Source of the DNA: JBMDXB01 sp048594885
GTDB lineage: Bacteria; Acidobacteriota; Vicinamibacteria; Vicinamibacterales; 2-12-FULL-66-21
Assembly (NCBI GenBank): GCA_048594885.1
Contig: JBMDXB010000051.1
Span: 1 to 64,000 of the forward strand
Length of the DNA stretch: 64,000 bases
Direction: 5' to 3'
Shown here: in pieces, positions 43,309-51,477 of the stretch
Position numbering within the stretch: the first letter of the stretch is position 1
How the letters are laid out: each line of letters starts with the position of its first letter
Notes under the pieces: generated by a model
Told to the model about the DNA's origin: nothing
The model's database searches: none
The model's input: the letters and a program-made list of their open reading frames with translations, nothing else
Made by a program: the position numbers and the translations under genes

Positions 43309-45377
43309 TGCGGGACCGAGCCTCCGACAGCGGATGCGTGACGTCCCAGCCTGAGCACGCACGTATCGCCGCGCACGAGCGCGTCGCCAGGGTCGATTGA
43401 CTGCTCGACGACGAATCCGTCTCCCTCGATGCGCGCGGCGATGCCGACGCGCGAGAGCGCACGCAGCGCCTCCCGCGCGCTGAGGCCGCGAAGATCCGGC
43501 ATCAACCCGGACTGCGCCGGCTCGATGGCCGGCTTCAACAGTGCAGGCGCGCGGATCGGCAGCGGCGCCGAGTCCGCGCCGGCGTCGTTCCGGGCGACGA
43601 GCACGGGCGGCGGCGCGTTGAGCGAGGGCGGGATGCCCTTGTGACGGAGTGCCGCATCGGCGATGCGTTGGAAGATCGGCGCGGCGACGACACCGCCGTA
43701 GTAGCAGGTACCGCAGGACACGCGTGCCATGTCGACCACCACGACGATCGTGAACGCGGGCTTGCGCGACGGCACGAAGCCGACGAACGAGGCGTTGTAA
43801 TCCGTCTTCGAATACCGCCCCCCGATCAGCCGCTGCGACGTTCCGGTCTTGCCGGCGATCGTGTAGCCCGGAATCTTCGCGGCCTTCGCGGTGCCGCGTT
43901 CGACGACGTCCTCCATGATCGTCGTGAGCACGGCCGCGGTCTCCTCCGTGATCGTGCGCCGCAGCATCTTCTCGGGAACTTCGAGGCGCCGGTTGCCGCT
44001 GATGAACGCGCGCACGACGCGCGGCTGCATCAGTCTTCCCCCGTTTGCGACCGAGCTGACGGCAGCGGCCATCTGCAGCGGCGTCACGGCGACCTGGTAC
44101 CCCATCGACACCGACGCGAGGGCGCTGGCATCGAGCTCGGTCGGGTTCCACACGACGCCGGGATTCTCGCCGCGGAAATCCGGGCCAATCATCTGCCCGA
44201 AGCCGAACCGATTCGCGTAGCGCACGAGCCGCTCGGGCCCGAGTTTCAGACCGACCTTGATCGCGCCGACGTTGCTCGACTTGACGATGACGTCAGTGAA
44301 CGACAGCACCCCGTAGCGGTGTACGTCCGGTATGACACGACTGCCGAACGTGATGAAGCCCGGGCTGCAGTCGACCGGATCCTCCGGGACGATGACATGC
44401 TCCTCGAGCGCTGCCGACGCGGTGACGACCTTGAACGTCGAACCCGGCTCGTATTGATCCTGGACGGCGCGATTGCGCCGCGCGATCTCGTCGGCGCGCC
44501 GGAACGTGTTCGGGTTGAACGTCGGCCAGTTCGCCAGCGCGAGGATCTCGCCGGTGTGCGGCTCCATGATGATCGCCGTGCCGGCGGCGCCCCGGTGCGC
44601 GTCGATGCCGGCGCGCAGCTCGCGCTCGGCGATGTACTGCAGGTTCTGGTCGATCGTCAGCTCGAGGCTGTCGCCGGCGGTGGGAGGCCGCTCTTCGCGC
44701 GTCAGCACCGCGTGCCGTCGCGCGTCGGTCTGCACGAGCATGCGGCCCTCGCGACCGCGGACGCGCGCGTCGTACGTCGACTCGAGACCGGCGAGCCCCT
44801 TGTTGTCGATCCCGACGTAGCCGAGGAGGTGGGCGGCGAGTTCCCTCCCGGGGTAGTAGCGCCGGCTCTCCTTGAACAGCATCACGCCCGGAAGATCGAG
44901 CGCACGGACGCGTCGCGCGTCCTCGAGCGACGCCGTGCGGCGCAGGTAGACGAACTGCGTGTCCTTGCGGAGCTGGCGCTCCATCGCCTCGCGCTCCTGC
45001 GCGCCGCAGTTCTCGAGCGCCTCGCACACCCGCCGGGCGATGTCCTCGGGATTCTCGACCTCGGATGGATCGGCCGCGATCGTATCGCCATCGACGCTGT
45101 AGGCAAGCACGCGGCCGTAGCGGTCGACGATCTCACCGCGCTTGGCCGCCGGATGAATCGTCCTGAGCTGCTGCCGGTCGGCGCGGACGGTCAATTCGGC
45201 GCGCTGGAACACCTGCAGGTATACGAGGCGCGCCTCGATGGCCGCGGTCCACACGCCGAAGACGGCGGCGTAGACGAGCAGGCGCGTCCGTACCGTGTCG
45301 CGCCAGTCAGCCGAGCCGTGCCGCCCCCGTCCGGCGGCGAACCAGCCGATCAGCCTTCGCATCGCGTCGATCCCCAT
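43305..45377 (-). CDS. ftsI: Septal transpeptidase FtsI (PBP3) with C-terminal PASTA domain
   Basis: 690 aa class B penicillin-binding protein. A short basic N-terminus and membrane segment (LLVYAAVFGVWTAAI) precede the dimerisation domain. The transpeptidase motifs are STFK (313-316), SSN (367-369) and KTGT (510-513). A single PASTA domain (about 635-682) follows, as in Gram-positive and some acidobacterial homologues; it is absent from E. coli FtsI. It lies between ftsL and murE, consistent with co-expression. Confidence 0.96.
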   Translation of the reverse strand: MGIDAMRRLIGWFAAGRGRHGSADWRDTVRTRLLVYAAVFGVWTAAIEARLVYLQVFQRAELTVRADRQQLRTIHPAAKRGEIVDRYGRVLAYSVDGDTIAADPSEVENPEDIARRVCEALENCGAQEREAMERQLRKDTQFVYLRRTASLEDARRVRALDLPGVMLFKESRRYYPGRELAAHLLGYVGIDNKGLAGLESTYDARVRGREGRMLVQTDARRHAVLTREERPPTAGDSLELTIDQNLQYIAERELRAGIDAHRGAAGTAIIMEPHTGEILALANWPTFNPNTFRRADEIARRNRAVQDQYEPGSTFKVVTASAALEEHVIVPEDPVDCSPGFITFGSRVIPDVHRYGVLSFTDVIVKSSNVGAIKVGLKLGPERLVRYANRFGFGQMIGPDFRGENPGVVWNPTELDASALASVSMGYQVAVTPLQMAAAVSSVANGGRLMQPRVVRAFISGNRRLEVPEKMLRRTITEETAAVLTTIMEDVVERGTAKAAKIPGYTIAGKTGTSQRLIGGRYSKTDYNASFVGFVPSRKPAFTIVVVVDMARVSCGTCYYGGVVAAPIFQRIADAALRHKGIPPSLNAPPPVLVARNDAGADSAPLPIRAPALLKPAIEPAQSGLMPDLRGLSAREALRALSRVGIAARIEGDGFVVEQSIDPGDALVRGDTCVLRLGRHASAVGGSVPQ

Positions 45378-45401
45378 AGTCCTCCGTCCTTCGACTTCGC
45401 C

Positions 45402-45803
45402 TCAGGGCTTGCTGGCCCGGGCGACGATGGACTTGTCGGGAGCCGCAGGGGGCAGCGCGCGCTCGATCACAATCGCCTGCTCACGGCCGGGCGCGACCAG
45501 GTGCAGCTGTTTCGTCGCAATCGCCTCGATCCGCGCCGGTGAGCGCAGCGTCTCGATCTCCAGCCGCAGGTGCCGGTTGATCTGTTCTTCAACCGCGCGC
45601 TCCGCCTGCATGCGCGTGATTGCAAGCCCGTAGCGCAGCAGCTCGAAGTGCTGCCACGCGGAGAACAGCACGACCGCGACGAGCGCGGCGCCGATTGCGG
45701 CAGAGCGCCAGAGCTGCCGCTGCCGTGCCTCGTCCACTTCCCGCACGATCGGGTTGTTGCGGACGTCTTTCTTGATGGCGTACTCGAAGTCCATCGCGCT
45801 CAT
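45402..45803 (-). CDS. ftsL: Cell division protein FtsL
   Basis: 133 aa bitopic protein: cytoplasmic head, one membrane segment (SAAIGAALVAVVLFSAW, about 34-50), then a periplasmic leucine-zipper coiled coil (RMQAERAVEEQINRHLRLEI). Sequence is poorly conserved, so the call rests on architecture and its fixed place between rsmH and ftsI. ATG 45803 overlaps the rsmH stop (ATGA). Confidence 0.85.
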   Translation of the reverse strand: MSAMDFEYAIKKDVRNNPIVREVDEARQRQLWRSAAIGAALVAVVLFSAWQHFELLRYGLAITRMQAERAVEEQINRHLRLEIETLRSPARIEAIATKQLHLVAPGREQAIVIERALPPAAPDKSIVARASKP

Positions 45804-46684
45804 GCGAGCCTCTCGATCGCGCGAAGCTTGGCGCTGCGCGCCCGCGGATTGCGGGCCACCTCGGCATCGCCGGGCACCAGCGGCTTGCGCGTCACGACGC
45901 CCAGAGCAGCCTCGCCGGCGGCGAGCGCCCGGAACGCGTGTTTGACGATGCGGTCCTCCAGCGAGTGGAACGTGATGACCGCGAGCCGCGCGCCGCGCAG
46001 CAGCCGGCGTACGGCCGCCGCGAGAAACGCGTCGAGCCCCTCGAGCTCCCGGTTGACCCAGATGCGAAGTGCCTGGAAGGTGCGCGTGGCCGGATCGATC
46101 CGCTGATAGCCGCGGCGCGGCACCGCGTCGCGAACGATCTGGGCGAGCCGGCCGGTCGTCACCACCGGTTCGGTACGGCGCGCGGCGACGATCGCGCGGG
46201 CGATGCGCCGGGAGAACCGTTCTTCACCGAATTGGTAGATCACGTTCGCCAGGTCCTCCTCCCCGACATCCGCGAGCAGCTCGGCGGCCGTCGGTCCCGA
46301 CGTTTGATCCATGCGCATGTCCAGCGGCTCGTCGCGGCGGAAGCTGAAGCCGCGTCCCTCGGCGTCGAGCTGCATGGACGAAACCCCCAGGTCCGCCAGC
46401 GCGCCATCGACGCTCTCGACGTGCCGCTCGTCGAGCACGCGCTCGATGTCGCGGTAATCCGCGTGGACGAGCTCGACACGATCGCGCCACGGCTCGAGCG
46501 CATCGGCCGCACGCCGCAGCGCGTGCGGATCGCGATCGAGCCCGATGAGGCGAGTCACGCCGCCCTCCAGCAGCGCACGGCTATGACCGCCGAGGCCGAC
46601 TGTGCAGTCGACGAAGACACCGCCACGAGACGGCTGCAGCAGCGCGATCGTCTCCTGCACCATGACGGCCTCATGCGACATCAT
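45800..46684 (-). CDS. rsmH: 16S rRNA (cytosine-1402-N4) methyltransferase RsmH (MraW)
   Basis: 294 aa. SAM-binding loop VDCTVGLGGHSRALL, the insertion domain, and ITFHSLEDRIVKHAFR near the end are typical. ATG 46684 and ATG 46681 are tandem; homologous sequence begins at MSHEAVMVQE. The longer frame upstream begins in a 38-nt hairpin repeat (46688-46725), so the rsmH leader is made of repeat DNA, and the natural ribosome site is not obvious. Confidence 0.95.
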   Translation of the reverse strand: MMSHEAVMVQETIALLQPSRGGVFVDCTVGLGGHSRALLEGGVTRLIGLDRDPHALRRAADALEPWRDRVELVHADYRDIERVLDERHVESVDGALADLGVSSMQLDAEGRGFSFRRDEPLDMRMDQTSGPTAAELLADVGEEDLANVIYQFGEERFSRRIARAIVAARRTEPVVTTGRLAQIVRDAVPRRGYQRIDPATRTFQALRIWVNRELEGLDAFLAAAVRRLLRGARLAVITFHSLEDRIVKHAFRALAAGEAALGVVTRKPLVPGDAEVARNPRARSAKLRAIERLA

Positions 46685-46687
46685 TGG

Positions 46688-46725
46688 ATGGCGGGGTCCC
46701 CTGCACCCCGCCAAGCTCCCTCCGC
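46688..46725. repeat. 38-nt hairpin repeat, copy 2
   Basis: 36 of 38 bases match copy 1 at 37797-37834. GGCGGGG/CCCCGCC stem with the centre TCCCCTGCA. It lies 4 bases upstream of the rsmH start and 40 bases from the mraZ stop, inside the same operon as copy 1. Confidence 0.8.
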
Positions 46726-46765
46726 GACGCGGCCGCTTCGCCGGCCGCTCCGCTTCGCTCGCACC

Positions 46766-47221
46766 TCAAATCCCGAATTCCGACAGGGCGCGCGCGTCGT
46801 CGTCGGTGAACGGGCTCGCGTTCATTCGCGACACGAAACGCTCGTGGTTCCACACGTCCAGGTAGTCGTATTGCCCGAGGACGTCCACCTCGCCCGTCAT
46901 GGTCGCGGACTCGCGCAGGCGCGGGTGAATCAGCACCCGTCCCTGCGTGTCGATGGCCGCCATCTGGCCGTAGTAGTTGACGCGGTCGAAGAACCTGCGC
47001 CGCGACGGATGCGTTGACGGCATCTTCGAGAGCTTCTCTTCGAGCGCCATCCAGACCGGAAGGGGGTAGATGCTGACGGACTCACCGGTCAGGCTCGTCA
47101 CGAACAGATCCGTCCCGTGCTGCCCCTCGATGAGGCTGCGGAACGAGGTCGGGATCTTGAGCCGCCCCTTGTCATCGATCTTGGCGGCGTAGTTGCCGCG
47201 CAGCACGGCCGTTGACTCCAT
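46766..47221 (-). CDS. mraZ: Transcriptional regulator MraZ
   Basis: 151 aa with two SpoVT/AbrB-like swapped-hairpin domains: KIDDKGRLKIPTSFR (14-28) and AIDTQGRVLIHPRLR (88-102). MraZ binds short direct repeats just upstream of its own gene and autoregulates the division cluster. First gene of the operon. A strong promoter (47246-47274) and 10-bp-spaced GTGG boxes (47228-47241) lie directly upstream. Confidence 0.96.
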   Translation of the reverse strand: MESTAVLRGNYAAKIDDKGRLKIPTSFRSLIEGQHGTDLFVTSLTGESVSIYPLPVWMALEEKLSKMPSTHPSRRRFFDRVNYYGQMAAIDTQGRVLIHPRLRESATMTGEVDVLGQYDYLDVWNHERFVSRMNASPFTDDDARALSEFGI

Positions 47222-47227
47222 TTAACT

Positions 47228-47241
47228 CCACAATGGGCCAC
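47228..47241 (-). promoter_or_regulatory. Candidate MraZ boxes (GTGG, N6, GTGG)
   Basis: On the minus strand GTGG occurs at 47241-47238 and 47231-47228, exactly one helical turn apart, in the mraZ leader. MraZ in E. coli and Mycoplasma binds G-rich direct repeats with a 10-bp period near its promoter. The second box overlaps the GGAG ribosome site. Confidence 0.5.
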
Positions 47242-47245
47242 TTGG

Positions 47246-47274
47246 AGTCTAGAGAACAGCTGAGGGGTTGTCAA
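47246..47274 (-). promoter_or_regulatory. Sigma-70 promoter of the mraZ/dcw operon
   Basis: Perfect -35 TTGACA (47274-47269), a 17-base spacer and -10 TAGACT (47251-47246; 4 of 6). Transcription would start near 47239, giving a leader of about 18 bases. Confidence 0.7.
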
Positions 47275-47311
47275 CCGCAAAATCCTGTAGGCGTGTAGGT
47301 TACGTCTTTTC

Positions 47312-47335
47312 TTCGCCAGAGAAGAAACTGGCGAA
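47312..47335. repeat. 8-bp hairpin in the mraZ/ychF-like divergent region
   Basis: TTCGCCAG (47312-47319) and CTGGCGAA (47328-47335) around an 8-nt loop. It lies upstream of the mraZ promoter and could be an operator or a structure in the divergent transcript. Confidence 0.4.
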
Positions 47336-47398
47336 AGTCTTCGGCTGAGGTGCTGCCGCGTGCTACGATGTGCAGATTTGAGTCGGGGTCGGCCAAGA

Positions 47399-47457
47399 GG
47401 CCCGGCCAAGGCCGGGCCCTACGCCTACGCGATGTAGGGGCCGGGCTTGCCCGGCCC
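47399..47457. repeat. Head-to-head pair of GTAG-headed REP-like hairpins
   Basis: The minus-strand unit has GTAG (47422-47419) then a 9-bp stem GGCCCGGCC with TT loop (47418-47399). The plus-strand unit has GTAG (47434-47437) then GGGCCGGGC, TT, GCCCGGCCC (47438-47457). The two GTAG boxes face each other across 11 bases. The pair lies just upstream of the ychF-like gene. Confidence 0.78.
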
Positions 47458-47468
47458 GAATCCTGAAC

Positions 47469-48557
47469 ATGCTCCGCGCAGGCCTCATCGGCTTTCCATC
47501 CACGGGCAAAACTGCTCTGTTCCAACTCGTGACCAGCGCTCGCGAAGCTCCGCGAGCGGGGGGCAAGACAGAGGCGCATGTCGGCGTCTCGCGCGTCCCG
47601 GACGATCGACTCGATCGACTCACCGCGCTGTTCAATCCTCGCAAGCACGTGCCCGCGACCGTCGAATTCGCGGACATCGCGGGCGCGGCCGGCGCGCGCA
47701 CCGGCGCGCAGGCGCTGCTCGACGTTGCGCCCTTCCGTAACGCTGACGCGCTCCTGCACGTCGTCCGCATGTTCCGCGATCCGGCCGTGCCGCATCCGGC
47801 CGGCTCGATCGACCCGGCGCGTGACGTTCGCGCGATGGAAGACGAGATCATCCTCGCCGATCTCGGCGTCGTCGAGCGGCGCCTCGAACGGCTCGAACGC
47901 GACCTCAAGAAATCGGCGAGCGCGGAACTGCGGAAGGAGCAGGAGATTCTCACCCATTGCCGCGAGGCGCTCGAAGGCGGGCGGCCGCTGCGCGCGCTCG
48001 AACAGGGCCCCGACGATGCGAAGCGGTTGAGAGGATTTCAATTCCTGTCGGCAAAGCCGCTGCTGCTGGTGCTGAATCTCGACGAGGACGATCTGCCGCG
48101 TGCCGGTAATGCCGTCGCGCTCGCCGGCCTCGAGTCCTTCATCTCCGGCGCGGCGACGCGCGCGGTACCGATCTGCGCGAAGATCGAGCTCGAGATCGCG
48201 CGGCTCGAACCGGCCGACGCCGCCGCCTTCATGGCGGATCTCGGCCTTCACGAATCCGGACTCGATCGCGTCATTCGCGCGAGTTATGACCTGCTCGGCT
48301 ACATTTCGTTCTTCACCGTCGGCGAAGACGAGTGCCGCGCCTGGTCGATCCCACGGAATACGCCGGCGCAGATCGCGGCGGGCGAGATCCATACTGATAT
48401 CGCGCGGGGCTTCATCCGCGCGGAAGTCGTCCGCTACGAACACCTCCTCTCGCGCGGCTCGCTCGCCGCGTGCCGCGAGCACGGCGAGCTGCGGCTGGAG
48501 GGCAAGGAATACATCGTTCACGATGGCGATGTGATCAATTTCCGTCACGCGACGTGA
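47469..48557 (+). CDS. YchF/OLA1-like P-loop ATPase (divergent paralogue)
   Basis: 362 aa. The C-terminal TGS-type domain is clearly YchF (FFTVGEDECRAWSIPRNTPA, IHTDIARGFIRAEVV, GKEYIVHDGDVINFR), and the G4 position is NLDE, as in the ATP-preferring YchF family. The G1 loop is GFPSTGKTAL where YchF normally has NVGKST, and G3 reads DIAGAA. Typical YchF binds ribosomes and catalase; this looks like a divergent second member. Its last bases overlap the next start (GTGA), tying it to the glycan cluster. The 5' region contains two REP-like hairpins. Confidence 0.85.
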   Translation: MLRAGLIGFPSTGKTALFQLVTSAREAPRAGGKTEAHVGVSRVPDDRLDRLTALFNPRKHVPATVEFADIAGAAGARTGAQALLDVAPFRNADALLHVVRMFRDPAVPHPAGSIDPARDVRAMEDEIILADLGVVERRLERLERDLKKSASAELRKEQEILTHCREALEGGRPLRALEQGPDDAKRLRGFQFLSAKPLLLVLNLDEDDLPRAGNAVALAGLESFISGAATRAVPICAKIELEIARLEPADAAAFMADLGLHESGLDRVIRASYDLLGYISFFTVGEDECRAWSIPRNTPAQIAAGEIHTDIARGFIRAEVVRYEHLLSRGSLAACREHGELRLEGKEYIVHDGDVINFRHAT

Positions 48558-49594
48558 GTATTCAAACCGTTCTTGTCTGCGAAGCGCAGGTGCCGTTCGT
48601 CCACGGCGGCGCCGAAGTGCACGTGCGCGAGCTGGTGCGCCAGTTGCGAGCGCGCGGGTACGAGGCCGAGCTCGTGAGCGTGCCGTTCAAGTGGTATCCG
48701 AAGGAGGAAATCCTCCCGCACGCCGCGGCCTGGCGGCTGCTGGACCTCAGCGAGAGCAACGGGCGACCCATCGATCTCGTCATCGCCTCGAAGTTTCCGA
48801 CCTACTTCGCTCGTCACCCGCGCAAGGTCGCCTGGCTGATCCATCAATACCGTGCCGCGTACGAGCTGTGCGGCACGCCCTACAGCGACTTCGCGCACAC
48901 CGAGCTCGACGTCGGGCTCCGGGAAAAGCTGATCCAGCTCGATACCGAGATGCTGGGCGAATGCCGCGCGATCTTCGCGAATGCGCGAAACACGGCGTCG
49001 CGCCTCGAAAAGTTCAACGGCCTGTCTGCCGAGCCGCTCTACCACCCGTCGCGTCTCTCGTCGCGGCTGAAATCGGGCGCCTACGGCGACTACGTGCTGT
49101 CGGTGGGCCGCGTCGAGTCGGTCAAGCGCGTCGATCTCGCCGTCGCCGCCCTCGCCCGCTGCCCCGCGTCGCTGCGCCTCGTCGTCGCGGGCGACGGCAC
49201 GCAGCGCGCGAACGTCGAACGTGCGGCGCAGGAGGCGGGCGTCTCCGAGCGAGTGACGTTCCTCGGCACGGTCGGCGACGACGAGCTGATCGAGCTGTAC
49301 GCCGGCGCGCTGGCGGTGATCTATCCGCCGTACGACGAGGACTTCGGCTACGTGACGCTCGAGGCGTTTCTCGCGCGCAAGCCGGTGGTCACCTGCTCGG
49401 ATTCCGGCGGCCCCAACGAGTTCGTCATCGACGCCGTCAACGGATTCGTGTGCGCGCCGACTGCGGAGGCGGTCGCCGAGGCGCTGTCGCGACTCGACGC
49501 GGATCGACGGCGCGCCGCGGCGATGGGCGATGCCGGCTACGACGTCGCGCGGACGATCACCTGGGACGGCGTCATCGAGAGGCTGGTCGTATAA
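48554..49594 (+). CDS. Family 4 glycosyltransferase
   Basis: 346 aa GT-B retaining glycosyltransferase. QVPFVHGGAEVHVRELVRQL at the N-terminus is the acceptor-side glycine loop; the C-terminal nucleotide-sugar site reads EDFGYVTLEAFLARKPVVTC, with the conserved E..G..EA pattern. The start is GTG 48554, overlapping the YchF-like stop. First glycosyltransferase of the surface-glycan cluster; sugar and acceptor unknown. Confidence 0.9.
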   Translation: MSIQTVLVCEAQVPFVHGGAEVHVRELVRQLRARGYEAELVSVPFKWYPKEEILPHAAAWRLLDLSESNGRPIDLVIASKFPTYFARHPRKVAWLIHQYRAAYELCGTPYSDFAHTELDVGLREKLIQLDTEMLGECRAIFANARNTASRLEKFNGLSAEPLYHPSRLSSRLKSGAYGDYVLSVGRVESVKRVDLAVAALARCPASLRLVVAGDGTQRANVERAAQEAGVSERVTFLGTVGDDELIELYAGALAVIYPPYDEDFGYVTLEAFLARKPVVTCSDSGGPNEFVIDAVNGFVCAPTAEAVAEALSRLDADRRRAAAMGDAGYDVARTITWDGVIERLVV

Positions 49595-49614
49595 TCGCCC
49601 CGGTTGCACTCGTC

Positions 49615-50610
49615 TTGAAGAAGCTGATCATCCAGATTCCGTGCCTCAACGAGGCGGCGACACTGCCGGCGACGGTGGCCGATCTGCCCCGCAGCGTGCC
49701 GGGCGTGGACGTCGTCGAAGTCCTCGTCATCGACGACGGATCGCGCGACGGGACGTCGGACGTGGCGCGCAGCCTGGGTGTCGATCACATCGTGCGGCTG
49801 CGCCGGAACAAGGGCCTCGCGGCGGCGTTCATGGCCGGCATCGACGCCTGCCTCAAACGCGGCGCCGACTACATCGTCAACACGGACGCCGATAACCAGT
49901 ACGCCGCCCACGAGATTCAGAAGCTGGTGGCGCCGCTCATCCGCGGTGAGGCGGACATCGTCATCGGCGACCGCAACATCGCCGAGCTGCGGCACATGTC
50001 CTGGCCGAAACGGCAGCTCCAACGCGTCGGCAGCTGGGTGGTGCGGCAGGTCTCGAACACGACCGTGCCGGACACGACGAGCGGGTTCCGCGCCTACACG
50101 CGCGAGGCCGCGCTGCGCATGACGATCGTGTCCGAGTTCTCCTACACGCTCGAGTCGATCATTCAGGCCGGCAAGAAGCGCATGGCGATCGCCCACGTGC
50201 CTGTCGAGACCAACCCGCGCACGCGTGAATCGCGCCTGTTCGACTCGGTGTTCGGATACGTGAAGCGCTCCGCGGCGACGATCGTGCGCATCTACGCGAT
50301 GTATGAGCCCTTGAAGGTATTCACGAACATCGGCCTGACCGTGTTCGGCGTAGGCTTCCTGCTCGGCCTTCGTCTCGTCTATTACTACTTCCAGAACGAG
50401 GCGTTCAAGCACATCCCGTCGGCGATCGCCGCGGCGGTGCTGATGATCGTCGGCTTCAACGTGCTCGTCATCGGGCTTCTCGCCGACGTCATCTCCGGCA
50501 ACCGCAAGCTGCTCGAGGATCTCGTCTATCGCGTTCGGCTCATCGAACTCGGCGAGAGCCGCGCGGCCGAAACGCGGACGGTGACACGCGCTGCGGGCGG
50601 AGAGCGGTAG
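49615..50610 (+). CDS. Family 2 glycosyltransferase with C-terminal membrane anchor (bactoprenol-phosphate type)
   Basis: 331 aa. GT-A domain with IPCLNEAATLPATV, VIDDGSRDGT, NTDADNQY and a DTTSGFRAYTREA block, then two membrane segments (NIGLTVFGVGFLLGLRLVYY; AIAAAVLMIVGFNVLVIGLL). This layout is that of enzymes loading a sugar on undecaprenyl phosphate (GtrB/DPM1 type). Start TTG 49615. A perfect TATAAT at 49590-49595 precedes it without a good -35. Confidence 0.88.
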   Translation: MKKLIIQIPCLNEAATLPATVADLPRSVPGVDVVEVLVIDDGSRDGTSDVARSLGVDHIVRLRRNKGLAAAFMAGIDACLKRGADYIVNTDADNQYAAHEIQKLVAPLIRGEADIVIGDRNIAELRHMSWPKRQLQRVGSWVVRQVSNTTVPDTTSGFRAYTREAALRMTIVSEFSYTLESIIQAGKKRMAIAHVPVETNPRTRESRLFDSVFGYVKRSAATIVRIYAMYEPLKVFTNIGLTVFGVGFLLGLRLVYYYFQNEAFKHIPSAIAAAVLMIVGFNVLVIGLLADVISGNRKLLEDLVYRVRLIELGESRAAETRTVTRAAGGER

Positions 50611-50612
50611 CG

Positions 50613-51473
50613 GTGGCCGATCCTGCCGCCGTCTCGATTGTCATCCCCGCATTCAACGAAGCCGACGCGATTGTCGGCGTGATTGCCGCTCTCAGGGCCG
50701 CCGGTCCCTGGCACGAGATCATCGTTGTCGACGACGGGTCGGCGGATGCGACGGGTGCGCGGGCGCAGGAGGCCGGCGCGACGGTCGTGCGGCACCCTTA
50801 CAACAAAGGCAACGGCGCCGCCGTGAAGAGCGGCATTCGCCGAGCCAGCGGCGAGTTCGTGCTGATCGTCGACGCCGACGGGCAGCATCAGCCGGAGGAC
50901 GCCGGCCGGATCGTCGCGCGCCTCGGCGAATACGATCTGGTGGTGGGCGCGCGGCCGGCAAACACGCAGGCGAATCAGATGCGGCGGTTCGGCAACGCGG
51001 CGCTGAACGCGCTGGCCACGTATCTTACCGGCCGCACCATTCCGGATCTCACATCGGGCTTCAGGGCGGCGCGGCGCGAGCACCTCCGCGAGTTCCTGCA
51101 CCTGCTGCCGAATGGCTTCTCCACGCCGACAACGACGACGCTGGCCTTCATCAAGGCCGGGTACAGCGTCGCGTTCGAGCCGACCGAGGCTCGGCCGAGG
51201 GTCGGAACGTCGAAGATCCGGCTGGCGAGCGACGGCGTGAAGTTCCTCGTCATCATTCTGAAGATCGTGACCATCTTCAGTCCGCTGCGCGTGTTCCTTC
51301 CCATCAGCATCGTCTCCTTCGTGGTCGGCTGCGCGTACGCGGCGTGGACGATCGCGACGCAACTGCACATCGCCAACTCCTCCGTGCTGTTGATCATGTT
51401 CTCCGTCGTCGTCTTCCTCGTCGGCCTCGTGTCCGAACAGATCTCCGCGCTGCGCTTCGAAGGCCGTCAGTAG
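50613..51473 (+). CDS. Family 2 glycosyltransferase with C-terminal membrane segments
   Basis: 286 aa from GTG 50613, 2 bases after the previous stop. VSIVIPAFNEADAIVGVI, VVDDGSADAT, IVDADGQHQPEDA and DLTSGFRAARRE are the GT-A motifs; two C-terminal hydrophobic segments follow. It resembles polyprenyl-phosphate sugar transferases and is a close relative in design, though not in sequence, of the gene before it. Role in glycan lipid-carrier loading is inferred. Confidence 0.88.
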   Translation: MADPAAVSIVIPAFNEADAIVGVIAALRAAGPWHEIIVVDDGSADATGARAQEAGATVVRHPYNKGNGAAVKSGIRRASGEFVLIVDADGQHQPEDAGRIVARLGEYDLVVGARPANTQANQMRRFGNAALNALATYLTGRTIPDLTSGFRAARREHLREFLHLLPNGFSTPTTTTLAFIKAGYSVAFEPTEARPRVGTSKIRLASDGVKFLVIILKIVTIFSPLRVFLPISIVSFVVGCAYAAWTIATQLHIANSSVLLIMFSVVVFLVGLVSEQISALRFEGRQ

Positions 51474-51477
51474 TCGC

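Noticed and set aside
47222..47468. Small RNA gene (SRP or RNase P-like) in the mraZ/ychF-like gap
   Set aside because: Hairpins are explained as REP-like units and a promoter; none of the conserved cores of known RNAs is seen.
49590..49595. Perfect TATAAT as a separate promoter for the GT2 gene at 49615
   Set aside because: It overlaps the end of the upstream gene and has no -35 or extended -10; kept only as a remark.
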